Positions 45,663 through 55,980 are shown, counted from the first letter of the stretch. The stretch is 64,000 nucleotides of DNA from Bursaphelenchus xylophilus (GCA_904066235.2 CAJFCV020000004.1:2728001-2792000), one strand, 5' to 3'. The notes: generated by a model from the sequence alone, not told the origin. Numbers and translations: made by a program.

Positions 45663-48600
45663 TCAACCTTTATGCAATGGCGACTGGAGTCGCTGAGTCG
45701 ATTTTCTTTTCTAAAAATAACGATAAAATATTAAAATACACATATGCAAAGATGGAATTATTTTGTAACTGTACAGGGTGTCCAGAGAAATTCCGCGGAA
45801 AGTGTTTGCCGATTTCTCGGCGCTCAGGCAAGATATCCAAAAAATTCTTCTTGCATTAGAAAGAAGAATATGGGCGGTTTTTTGCCTAAAAAAGTTTTTT
45901 TTGTCCGCTGGAGCGGAACATACTGTATTCGGCGGAGACTTTTGGTGGCTTTTTTGGTCATCACACCAATCTTAAAAGCTTCAGTACGATTTCTGATGGT
46001 TAAAAAGAGAACGTTATCTTATTTTTATGTTTACCATACGTTCGGCAATGGAATGGCGAGCTTTCCGTATTGGCGGAGGCCACAACTCAGCTTCGGATAG
46101 GAGATGTCCCAAACATTATGTGGCTAGCATTCTTTGCTGATCCCATATGCTCTCCAAAATTTCGTCGCCAGGCCCTGACAGCAGCTTAGCCATCAGTAAA
46201 CCACTTGGTGCACCAGAAAACAACAAAATATTTTTTGTTTAAACTTCTTTTTGCCCCGCTGTTTCAAAACTGCGCACGGTGCGGTCGGACTAGAGGTGGC
46301 AATCGGGCCGGGCCGGGCCGAATTTTGCGGCCCGGCCCGCGGGCCGAAGTGACCAGGCCGGCCCTGGGCTTTTTCAAATTTGCTCAGGCCCGGCCCGGCC
46401 CGGCCCGGTGAAAGCCCAGGCCGGCCCGGCCCGGCCCTGTTTGGCCCGATACTGCAAAAAGGTTGGATAAAACTTTATGCACTCTCTACTGGAACTTTTT
46501 ATGCCTTCCAGCGGGGTTTTACGTCTATATGAGTGGAATTAAAACGTCTAGTCGGCTGACTGGAACAGCCGAACAGGTACCTAAAACCTAGCCAAAAAGT
46601 TGGATTGTGTCGATTTTTTTATCCTATAGAAAGTTAGCTATGTAAAAATATGGACGTTATGAGGCTACATGTTTAATCAAAAACTGCGTAGATGCGTTCA
46701 TTTACCTCAAGGAATCAAATTACAGCGAAATGTTTAAGTTTATCATCAAAAATTCGAAGATTTGCCCGATCCTTGCATATTTGGGTGGGATTTTACATAT
46801 ACATAATCAGTGATTTTAAAGAGTTTGAAAAGGTGGTAAAACAGTATATAGGTCAAAAAAGGTTTGATTTAATATCCATCCAACAATTCTGCTAAGCATT
46901 TGTGCTTTATTTTGCTGGTTCAGTATTAATTTGTTTCACTTATCCACCTTCCGGGCCGGGCCGGGCCGAGAGTCTCGGCCCGGCCGACGGGCCGAAGCGG
47001 TCAGGCCGGCCCTGGGCTTTTTCAAATCTGCTCAGGCCCGGCCCGGCCCGGCCCAATCACCGGGCCCGGCCGGGCCGGGCCGGGCCGGCCCAGCCCGATT
47101 GCCACCTCTAGGTCGGACTTTATCGCTGTTGACGCAACTACCCAGTGCTATACAGTCGCTAAATGCGATTGCATAGCGTTGTCGTCGGTCTCCTGATCCT
47201 TTGTGGAAAAAAACTGAAGGCTTCCCGATAGTTTCAGGATCATAGTAAAGCGCTTAAGTTTGGTGTGATGACCAAAAAAGCAATCAAAAGTCTCCGCCGA
47301 ATACACTGCATTCCGCGTCGGCGAAGAAAAAAATCTTTTTAGGCAAAAAACCGCCCATTGCCTTCTTTCTAATGCAGAAAGAATTTTTTGGATATCTTGC
47401 CTAAGCGCCGAGAAATCGACAACAACTTTCCGCGGAATTTCTCTGGACACCCTGTACTACAGATGTACATTATTAAAAGCATACTTTAAATATGCAGATA
47501 ACGGAAATGACGGCCAAAACCCCAAAGGGTACGGAAACCCCCACAGCTATGGAGAATAATAGGTGACTATGGTTGTCATAACTACTTCTGATACTTCGAA
47601 GATTTTCCAATAATTCTTTATGCTGAAAAAAAAAATCATCCTTTTAATCAAAAGTGGGTCATTCGAATTTGGGAAAAATTGCGCCAAAATCAATACTTTT
47701 TCCTCAGAAATTGTATTTGTACTTACAGCATCACAATTGGCGCTGGGATCCTCGGCGAAATATGCAAAAAGGTTCTTGATTTTTGGGGGCATTCGAATCG
47801 AACAGTGATGATAGTTCAAAAAAAGACTCTGAAAATATCCATAACAGGAATCTATAGGGTACGCAAAAAAATGGGCAAAAATTTTTGGCGATGTCTCGCT
47901 CTGGGGCAAGGTATTTGCGGACCCGTTTTGGTCCAACAAATAGCGACATTCAAGCAATATATTGACGATAAAAATGGAGGTATAACTTTACTGCAACTTT
48001 TTTTCTCGGAGGCTCAAGTTGACCATGTTCCGATCGCAATTCTCGAAAGTGTGACTTTTGGAAAGTGAGGCATAAATGTTTTTTGAGGCGTTACCAAAAC
48101 TTCAAATAAAGGTCCTCCAATTCGTTAAGACCAGTACTATCACATATATAAAGGAATAGTGACATGTCACTTTCCATGTCAATACCGCGGACATTTAGAC
48201 TTGATAAAATATTTTGCCTGAAAATCATTGCCAAGTGTATTCTCTCTCCATTCTATATCTTTTCTCGTTTCAAGAAAGTTCTGGATAATTCTTGACAACT
48301 TACAATGGGATAAACCCTCTTAAGATCCGTTATGTCATCTAAACAAGACTTGGATTTCCATTCCGACTCTGTAACATCCACTTCCATGCATTTCTCATCT
48401 TTGATGACCACCAGCTTGTCCTTGAAACCATACAACTCGTCACAACAATCAATAAAATCTTGTTTCACTATCCGGAAAAAAGTGTCCTTTAAACTTGCAA
48501 CTGTTGTATTCTTATTGTTAGTATCACATTGGATCGACACCACTTTTGTATTGACTACAACTCCTGGCTTGTCGAAATTAAAAACCTTTCCATCTTGGAC

Positions 48601-49018
48601 GATTACTGTCCTGAAAAGTTACAAGCAGTGCTTTGAAATGTAAAAAAAATTCAAAGAATATTTGTTGAGTCCAGCAGAAGAAATCTTACTTATTTTTTGT
48701 GACTATACGTCCAGAAAAATTATTTCCGTGAACACTTTCGACAGACGAGATTTGTAGTTGATCAGCAGGATCATCAAGTTCTAACACATTCGTCACTCTG
48801 CAATAAAGGACTAGAATACAAGAAATATTCAGAAGAGTGGCTGAGATTGCTTTAACTTACCGAAAACTCTGGTAATCAAAGTTGGATTTGTACAGTAGTA
48901 TGTTCTTTTTATTGTCCGATAGACCAAATAATAGAAACATAACTCGTAAGCTTCCATCCTTAAAGAGATCACATTGTGAGATCAGCTGGATAAACTGGGA
49001 CACTTCTAACAACTCCAT
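45663..49018 (-). CDS. Type I membrane protein P1 of an unrecognised three-gene family
   Basis: There are six exons: 49018-48861, 48797-48690, 48610-48304, 47828-47727, 47622-47485 and 45710-45663; 286 residues from the first ATG. Exon lengths and phases match paralogue P3 (108-base exon 2, 138-base transmembrane exon), which is the main evidence. The ectodomain has the family signature, a Cys in VSIQC, DFIDCCDELYGF, a Cys about 15 residues on, then W-x4-C. The fifth exon has a helix (LLFSIAVGVSVPFGVLAVIS), and the last encodes a basic tail KRKSTQRLQ. A signal-peptide-like frame lies directly upstream (49093-49019) but has no ATG. A 1.7 kb transposon fills intron 5, and a 0.3 kb fragment lies in intron 3. 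Function is unknown. Confidence 0.68.
45772..47456. mobile_element. TA-flanked 1.7 kb element, CAGGGTGTCC ends, hosting a hAT insertion
   Basis: The inverted ends are TACAGGGTGTCCAGAGAAAT and its complement, with TA outside. The arms extend for over 200 bases (TTGCCTAAAAA, GTCTCCGCCGAATAC). Without the nested element it would be about 860 bases. It lies in intron 5 of gene P1. Confidence 0.87.
46291..47110. mobile_element. Non-autonomous hAT element with 8-bp target duplication
   Basis: The inverted ends are TAGAGGTGGCAATCGGGC and its complement. The duplicated target GGTCGGAC lies exactly on both sides (46283-46290 and 47111-47118). The subterminal regions are made of repeated GGCCGGGCC, and the centre is AT-rich with no transposase. 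Confidence 0.93.
47855..48146. mobile_element. Fragment of the 51645-type element in P1 intron 3
   Basis: It matches the left 300 bases of the element at 51645-52603 (TTTTGGCGATGTCT, AATATATTGACGATAA, GTTGACCATGT), without the right end. Confidence 0.75.
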
Positions 49019-49395
49019 GGTCTCACGGAAACGACCACGTCCGAATACGCAATATAAAATGAATAGATTTATTGCCAATTTCAAAATAAACAAAATTGAG
49101 ATTTAAAACGGGGTTTTATACAAATTAAAGCATGGAGATTGTTACGGTGACCACCACCGAGTTTAATTAAATTTGGCTCATATAACGCCCCAAGGACACA
49201 CATCAAACGTGTTAAACGTTGTCGCAAAAATTGTTCCAGGATTACTGTAACATTTCGTATTTTGTAAAATTTCCCTTGTGGAAATGGAAATTGGGACGGA
49301 GCGTTGGGGCCAATACTTTCCGCGAGAAATATTTATTTTCGAATAATCTTGACTACAATGTATAATAATGCATTTGAATCTTCAAATTTTGCAAA

Positions 49396-50953
49396 TCAGC
49401 AAATAATCGTGTACATGAACCATAGGAATACCACCGGTAGAAGGCTTGGATGGACGTCAGGGCCGACCGAAACCCCCTCGGTTACGTTCTCACTTGAAAT
49501 AAAAACATTGTATTTTACAGCAGCACACGAATTCTTACTTTTCAGTGGGCGGAATAGTGGTGGGCGGGATAGTGGTGGGCGGAATAGTAGTGGGCGGAAA
49601 AGTGTGGGTGAAACGAACATAAGTATTGTCGATGATTTTATTCGTCAACGTGGTCTTGCATCCAGTTTCAACGATTAGATAAATCTGAAGATAAAACATT
49701 CATTTTTTGTTGAACGCACCCCAAACGCGGCGCTCAGAATTTCTTTAAATTTTGTTGTCTCCCAGCCTAGGCCACGTATTACTTCCGAAAAAATTAAGCT
49801 CTTGTTTTGCAGGAGCAAAGCGCGAGATATAGGACCCATGTAGCTGAGACAGTAAGAAAAATGCGGAGAACGATCACACATTTCTTTCCAACTTTCAGCC
49901 TAAAAATTGTTTCTGTAAAGCGCGAGCTAGGAGTCTCACGTATCTCTTCATAAAACTTATTCTAAATTTGTGCCAAATTTCGTCAAAACTTAAGCGCCGC
50001 ACTTGGAGTACCTCTCCTGTGAACTGTAACTTTACTCGTGTCAACTTACCAACGAAAATAACTTGGTTTGCCCGCCTTTCTCCAAGTGGATTGGAATTCT
50101 CTCACAATTCTGTGGTTTCCACTGCTTCATTTTCCAATCAATTTGTTTGCATTGTTCACCATCCTTGTATACAATCAGATGTCTCTTCTCGTCAACTCCG
50201 ATCTTGTCGAAACAATCGATGTAATCTTGTGGAATCTCTCTCTCGGGAAAGTCCCGTTCGTTTTCGGCATCTGGAATCAGTGTGGGTGTGTGGTATATGA
50301 CAGCCTTATTTTCGGAGCATGTAATCGAAACTGTTTCGTTCGGAAGAAAGAAAGGTCTCCAATAATCGTACCTGACGATATTTTCCTTTTCATAAATCAA
50401 GGCATAGGCGCGCGTGCTGGAAAAATCCCGTTGAAGTTTAATTTTTAAGCTTGCTTATTTTTATGGAGTCCCATTGATCGTGTTATCTTTCCGTTGTCAT
50501 CTGTTATTGCTGTGGTCATTGACGCATATTTGTCGATATCACTCGCGTTTCTTAGGTAAAGTTCCGTTCTGGAACGGCGAAAGTGATTACAAAGCATTTC
50601 AAATTGAATTATGACATCAAGATTATTTAAATACAATCATTAAACTGAAACTCACGAGGTTTTGTTGAACTGGGGATACTGGAAGTTATGTTCGTTGATG
50701 TGTGTTGCCTGAAAAAAACTCCTTAAAAAATTTATCCGTCAAAAAGCTAACCCCGCAGAAATTTGCTTACACCATTCTCAAAGAACATCTCGTATGTTGT
50801 TAATGAAATCCCATTGTATTTTGTTTGGTCAAACAGTTCGGATAGGGCTTGACATTGGGTTAAGAAGTTGATAATACTCCAGAATTGTGCGTCGTCCATC
50901 GTCGTCAAAGACCACCGCAGTACACTGAGGAACAACTTCAATAATACATTCAT
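49396..50953 (-). CDS. Surface protein P2, Pro/Thr stalk and GPI-like C terminus
   Basis: There are six exons: 50953-50771, 50708-50656, 50568-50455, 50416-50050, 49684-49539 and 49492-49396; 319 residues. A leader MNVLLKLFLSVLRWSLTT begins the protein. The ectodomain shares the family signature with P1 and P3 (VSITC, QDYIDCFDKIG, Cys, W-x4-C). Exon 5 adds four PPTT(I/E)-type repeats encoded by a GTGGGCGGAATA-like repeat. The last exon ends in a hydrophobic segment (LLPVVFLWFMYTIIC) with no basic tail, as in GPI-anchored proteins, whereas P1 and P3 have a transmembrane helix and tail. Exon 3 uses a GC donor (AA/GCAAGC) before a 38-base intron. The ligand and role are unknown. Confidence 0.72.
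49710..50022. mobile_element. Family B fragment in P2 intron
   Basis: It runs from GAACGCACCCCAAACGCGGC to CGCCGCACTTGGAGTACC, with the interior shortened. It lies between the fourth and fifth exons of P2. Confidence 0.6.
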
Positions 50954-51040
50954 TTAGCTAATTTTATGCAAATTTCTTTATTTCCATTTTTTTGTAATAA
51001 AAAAAATTGTACGTGATTGTTGATTTGTAACGCGGCCGGA
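50954..51040. promoter_or_regulatory. Short divergent intergenic region between P2 and P3
   Basis: Only 87 bases separate the two opposite start codons. The region is AT-rich with AAATAAAG and AAAAAATTGTACGTG. A shared two-way promoter is the simplest reading if both predicted starts are right. Confidence 0.4.
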
Positions 51041-53683
51041 ATGGAGGCCGAAGTAATCTTAAGCTTGTCAATAGCGTTATCACGTTGCCTTCCAAAATTG
51101 GGGTCAGGCCTGTCCTTAGAGACATTACAAATAGATTCATCTCCTCGTCATCCGGGCCAAATTTACACATTACACTTTCATTCTGACAAGATGGAATTCC
51201 GGTAAGCCATGATTTTAAAATAACCAAGGTGATTTATATCTGGCGGCAAGGTAGGTATGCCGATGATTTTTTACGCCTACTTGGCAAAAAAAAGTTGCTA
51301 AATCTCAGCGGTTTCGGCCGAAAATTATTCTTCAAGACTCTGGGAAGACATAGGAAGGTCAATTCAAGATCTTTTTTGAAATTTGGTCGGTTGAAAGTAG
51401 CGCGTGTCAGCTCCAGAAAAAAATATTTTTGTTAAGTAGGCGTAAAAATTCAACGGCATACAGACCTTGCCACCAGATATAAATCACCTTGGTTAAATGG
51501 TAAATAAAAAACTTTTTGATTTTTTTTAGTATCAGAACTCCTATCCAACTTCCTCAGGCAGTGGATGGTCTTAAAGTCTTGTCCGTTTGGAAAGAAGACA
51601 AGATTGATTTCATGGGAGTCTTTCAAAGTTCCGCAAAGTATGTTTACAGGGTGTGCCAAAAAAATGGACAGAAAGGTTTTGGCGATGTCTGGCTCTGGGG
51701 TAAAATGTTTGGGGCAGCCTTTTGGTCCAATAAATAGCGACGTTCAAACAATATATTGACGATAAGAATGAAGGTATAACTTTACTGCAACTTTTTTCCT
51801 CGAAGGTTTAAGTTGACCATGTCCCGATCGCAATTCTCGAAAGTATGTCCTTTGGAAAGTGAGTCATAAAATTTTTTTGAGGCGTCACCAAAACTTCAAA
51901 GTAGAGTCCTCCAATTTGTTAAGACCAGTACTATCACATCGGATAAGGCTTTGGCCGACTGTTAAGAGTTGTTCCCCCAACGGAGTACGTACTGAACACA
52001 CGAATTTTTAACTTTTCAGCGTCGTCATGCTTCGAGATAACGACAAAAATCTAAAATTTTGGACGAAAACTGGAGATTTTTCGTAAAGGATGCGCTGCAA
52101 AGTCGCCGTTGATCCTAGCTGGCTCAAAAGGCACTACTAGTATAAACCTGTGTCTCTTCTATAACTTCAAAAAGTTTCAAGCCAAAACCTGCGTTTTTGG
52201 CGAAGAGCCGAGGGCTCAAAGAGGAAGCGGTGGGTTCTCGCGAAAAGTACCGTGTTGTTCCAAAGATCTGCAAGGATCTCGGTCAGTCCGACTTGTGCTT
52301 TCCTCCGTGCCGGAGTCTTTTCTGTCCTGGGTCTACCACTTTCTAGGAACTTCTGGATGCTACGAGAGCGCTCAAATGTATCCGAAGCCCAGGTGACAGT
52401 TGTACGGAGAACACCACAACGTTAAACCAAGACAGGTCGGAAAAGAAAAAATAGATTTTTAATCTCTTTTTTTAAAAAAGGAATTTGCAAAGTGACTGCT
52501 TTGCGGTCGTAATGACCGCTTTTTCCCTATTCGTTACGGAAATAGCCGTGGGGAGAAACAACTGTTTTTAAATATTTGTATACATTTTTTGGCACCCCCT
52601 GTACATGAGAGATTTTGTAGCGTCTTTGATTACAGGCAATTCGTTTTAAGAAATGACCACGTGGATAAACTCGACTTTGGATCATTTGTCTATGACAACT
52701 ATAGTTTACGTCTTCGATGTCGACGCAACGAAATCACATTTAGGAAGTTAGATGGATCATCAACCAAAGTAGTTACTAAAGATTTCATCCGCTGCGGGGA
52801 CGAGCTTTATTTGGTTGGTAACGATTTACTTGTCATTGGGGAGGCCGGTTGTCATTATGGCGGCGTTAAAGATGATTGGGAATTCTCTCCGTGTGAAGAG
52901 GGTATTGTTCGCTTGAATCAGACAAATGAGTTTTACAATATTGTAAGTCTTACGAAGTGTTTACTTTGGAAGTTTTGCAGCGCTTGGCCAATGCACTGTT
53001 CGGTTGTTCAATTAAGGAGAACTTAGCAAACAAGAACATCTTCTTCGGAGTGGCAAATAAGCCTTCAAGCACTGCGGATGAAAAGTACTGTTTTAGATTT
53101 TTTTGATGACTTATTTGCCTGAAAATAATCTGAGAATATTATTGCGTCGTTTTCAAAAGAGCATAGACTTTTTTGCTTTTTATCACAAACGCACAGTGCA
53201 TTTTTTCAAGTCTGCACTGCACTGTGAAAACGACTCAGCACAACCGCGGCGACGAGTTTGAATGTACGGTTCGAAGCCAGGGCAATGTGTGAATTGCACT
53301 GTGTCAAATGGGGTTTTCTTTCGCCCAGCCAGATAGATTATGGTTGACTTTTTTTTAATTTCAGGAAGTCCTGCTCAAAGGTTTGTTGTTCACATTTGGG
53401 ATCTTTTTGAGTCTACTAAAGCTAACCTCTTTGAATTTACCGGCTGTCAAATTTAGGACTATAAGAAGTTAAAAGAACTTTCTGGTCAATATTACTGGCT
53501 GCAGTGGAAGGTTCGGATCACGTCATTCATTTTTGGAGTCTTGATCATGTCGGGAATAGCCCCGTTTGTTATTCTATTTAGGACTTATAAAGATGTAAGT
53601 GATACTTTTTTGACTTTTACAATACAATAATTGTTTCCATTTAGCTCCTCCGCAAAGAAAGACGACTCATGGAACTTCAATGA
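51041..53683 (+). CDS. Type I membrane protein P3, paralogue of P1 and P2
   Basis: There are seven exons: 51041-51201, 51530-51637, 52621-52942, 52981-53084, 53365-53380 (16 bases), 53457-53594 and 53645-53683; 295 residues. The ectodomain repeats the family signature (LRLRC, KDFIRCGDELYLVG, a Cys in EAGC, W-x4-C, then FGCSIKENL). The transmembrane exon (SFIFGVLIMSGIAPFVILF) has the same 46-codon length as in P1, and the tail LLRKERRLMELQ is basic. The 16-base microexon is required to keep frame. Intron 2 is almost all transposon (51645-52603), with only 26 host bases left. The 5' end may lack a signal peptide exon; the reading frame upstream of the ATG is closed by a stop at 51014. Confidence 0.68.
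51645..52603. mobile_element. TA-flanked element, CAGGGTGTGCC ends, in P3 intron 2
   Basis: The ends are TACAGGGTGTGCCAAAAAAA and TTTTTTGGCACCCCCTGTA, 959 bases including TA. No transposase frame was recognised. Confidence 0.82.
53190..53310. repeat. GCACAGTGC motif block in a P3 intron
   Basis: CGCACAGTGCA, GCACTGCACTGTG and ATTGCACTGTG are packed within 120 bases, as in the block at 24860. Confidence 0.5.
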
Positions 53684-53869
53684 AGTCCTTATTCAATTCC
53701 CTATACTTTTTGCCGATTTTTTTGTGATTCTCAAATCAATGAAATCTTTAATTACTTGTGTCAGTGTTATGTATCCAGCATGCTGTGAATGAAAATTTAG
53801 GTTAATGGTTGCTTGATAGGAAAAGGATAACACAAATCTTTTTTGATAAAAAAGATTGGGGCTTTCCAA

Positions 53870-54180
53870 GTTCAGCCCCAGAAAAGGGAGTTCAAACCCC
53901 ACTGTCTTGCCCGTTTCGAACCCCCATAATGAGAAAATTAGAATAATACGTATCAAACCCCCAACGTTGTACATCCAACCCCCTACGTCTTAGATCAAAC
54001 CCCCCCAGTTACCGCCCAAATTCTTTCTTGTGCTTCAGGCAATGATGATCCGTTGTGTGGAGCTCCGACAGCATCCTCAACGAAAACTTGCTGACGATAT
54101 ACTTTTTCAGATTGGATGAGGAAGTCTCTATTGGGTCATGGGGGTCTGAACTGGAGTGGGGGTTCGTACTACCTTTAGGA
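53870..54180. repeat. Dispersed AACCCCC/GGGGGTT motifs
   Basis: Repeated TCAAACCCCC- and GAACCCCC-like motifs spaced by 20-30 bases, with complementary GGGGGTCTGAAC and GGGGGTTCGTAC at the right end. It looks like a small palindromic element. Confidence 0.5.
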
Positions 54181-54280
54181 AAAAAATAAAATATGACAAT
54201 AAATTTTTTTATGTTTGCTAAATTTTCATTTTTTGTATTACTTTTTTTATGGTGCGGTCACTTCCCGTTTCCATTGTAAT

Positions 54281-54570
54281 ATGGGAAATATTGATATTAT
54301 AGGTAAGTTTTTTCCACCTGCTCTATACATTGTAAAACTTGTGTACTCCTCGTTGTGCTGTTTGTAATTTGTCATACTTTAGAGCCTCGCTGGTTCACCC
54401 AATGGACCATTTGGTTGGGCGTCGTCTGCCTAGCAGGCTTCAATGTGATTACGTGGAGTTTGACAGGTTTTACTCAATTTATCTTAAATGTGAGCATCAT
54501 TTTAGGGTTTTCTGTCTCTTTTTTGGTAGTCGTTATAAGTTGTGGCCGAAATAAGGAACTTTTACCGTAA
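54281..54570 (+). CDS. Small two-helix membrane protein
   Basis: There are two exons, 54281-54302 and 54383-54570, with a phase-1 intron (GTAAGT donor, TACTTTAG acceptor); 69 residues. It has two hydrophobic segments, WTIWLGVVCLAGFNVITW and FILNVSIILGFSVSFLVVV, then a short basic end. It may continue into the hydrophilic ORF at 55571 through an intron filled by the 54728-55544 element, but no good donor could be found, so the short form is given. Family unknown. Confidence 0.5.
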
Positions 54571-54727
54571 TGAAAACTGGTTACGGTTTTGGAGGCAAAA
54601 TTTCCCATTTCATTTGGCGTTGAAGCCGGTAAAAAATAGTGTTTTTACGATTTTCGGTATGGTAATTTCAGTAGGATTAAAAAGTTAGTTATGACATTTC
54701 TTCTTCTACATATAATTTTTTTTCTCA

Positions 54728-55544
54728 CAAGGGAATGGTCTGAACTTCCCCCAGCGTTAAGGAAAATGACTGGTACAGGTGGATAGAGCAGGTCGACTTT
54801 GGTAGAAAAAGGCAATTTCCAGCTGCAAAATAAGCACCGCCGACGAGAAAATCGACCGAAAGTTCCGAAAAAATTTCCTCTTTCTCTTCCCTCGGAAAAG
54901 AAGAGGAGCATCCAGTGGTTTGGTTGGTCGAGTGGATAGAGCGTCCGCTCGATATCCTTTTGGGGGTTGGTTCGATTCCGGGGCAGCGCGAGTGGCTATG
55001 ATAAGGCTTTAGTGACCAAGACAAACTCTTGCGAACCAAAAAAAAACATTTTGCGATTTTTCGATTTTCTAGAGATCATAAAACACATAATAATAAAGGA
55101 TTTCTATGTAAATTCCTCCATTTTTTCTGTAAGATTCCAGAACGGTTCCAGTCATATTCAATAATCTAGTCATGGACTTTTTTATGTGTTTTATGACCTC
55201 TAGAAAATCTAAAAATTGAAAAATAATTTTTTTTGGTTCACAAGAGTTTATCTTGGTCACTAAAGCCTTATCATAGCCACTCGCGCTGCCCCGGAATCGA
55301 ACCAACCCCCAAAAGGATATCGAGCGGACGCTCTATCCACTCGACCAACCAAACCACTGGATGCTCCTCTTCTTTTCCGAGGGAAGAGAAAGAGGAAATT
55401 TTTTCGGAACTTTCGGTCGATTTTCTCGTCGGCGGTGCTTATTTTGCAGCTGGAAATTGCCTTTTTCTACCAAAGTCGACCTGCTCTATCCACCTGTACT
55501 AGTCATTTTCATTAACGCTGGGGGAAGTTCAGACCATTCCCTTG
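54728..55544. mobile_element. Tc5-like palindromic element with CTCAG target and tRNA-like arms
   Basis: The ends are CAAGGGAATGGTCTGAACTT and its complement, with TCA on both sides and CTCAG as the reconstructed target. The arms are about 365 bases, nearly identical, around an 85-base centre. Each arm carries a tRNA-like segment (54918-54995 and its mirror near 55277-55354) with an A-box-like TGGTCGAGTGG and a B-box GGTTCGATTCC. Confidence 0.85.
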
Positions 55545-55570
55545 TCAGAAGCCCCCAACAAATGCACTTC

Positions 55571-55980
55571 CTCAGGTGCCAGTAATCCACGTTGGTCATC
55601 TTGCTCAGCCCACCACCGTCGTATCACAGGTCGATACTACCTCAGTAAACCCTACTCCACAAGACCAAAGTCGATCCTCCAACAGCCACGTGGACGATGT
55701 CAATCAAAATCACATCTATGATAACCAGATCAACAAAACGATTCAGAGGCCGGATGTCGCGGGAAAGTGGGCGTCTCACTCCGAACACGAGGAAAGAAAT
55801 TCTCAAAAATCTCCATTGCGTGAGACGCGGCCTTCAAACGTGTCTAACGAATTGAAAATATCCAACAGTGATCCAAATGTTGGGAAGATGATAAAAAAGA
55901 AGAGAAAATTTGGCATTCAAAAAGCCAACCAAAATATGCATCAGAATAGCGTGGAAATGGGTAAAACGCAGAAGGACTAG
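55571..55980 (+). CDS. Hydrophilic orphan ORF, probably a terminal exon
   Basis: An open frame of about 135 codons starts after a CTTCCTCAG acceptor and has no ATG near its beginning. It is rich in Ser, Asn, Gln and Asp, then ends Lys-rich (IKKKRKFGIQK). No domain is recognised. It could be the cytoplasmic tail of the two-helix protein upstream, or the last exon of another gene. The frame is intact for 400 bases in an AT-rich genome, which favours real coding sequence. Confidence 0.4.

Noticed and set aside
46200..47180. GC-rich frames as a transferred gene
   Set aside because: The GC richness comes from GGCCGGGCC arrays of a hAT element with an exact 8-bp duplication.
48179..48217. Short exon after P1 exon 3 (TTTTCAG acceptor, 12 codons then stop)
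   Set aside because: Better exons further downstream (47828-47727 and 47622-47485) align with P3 in length and phase and supply a membrane helix.
53365..53520. Uninterrupted reading of the P3 region as a 35-codon hydrophobic exon ending at 53466
   Set aside because: It breaks the frame with the upstream exon ending at 53084, while the 16-base microexon plus membrane exon keeps frame and matches P1.
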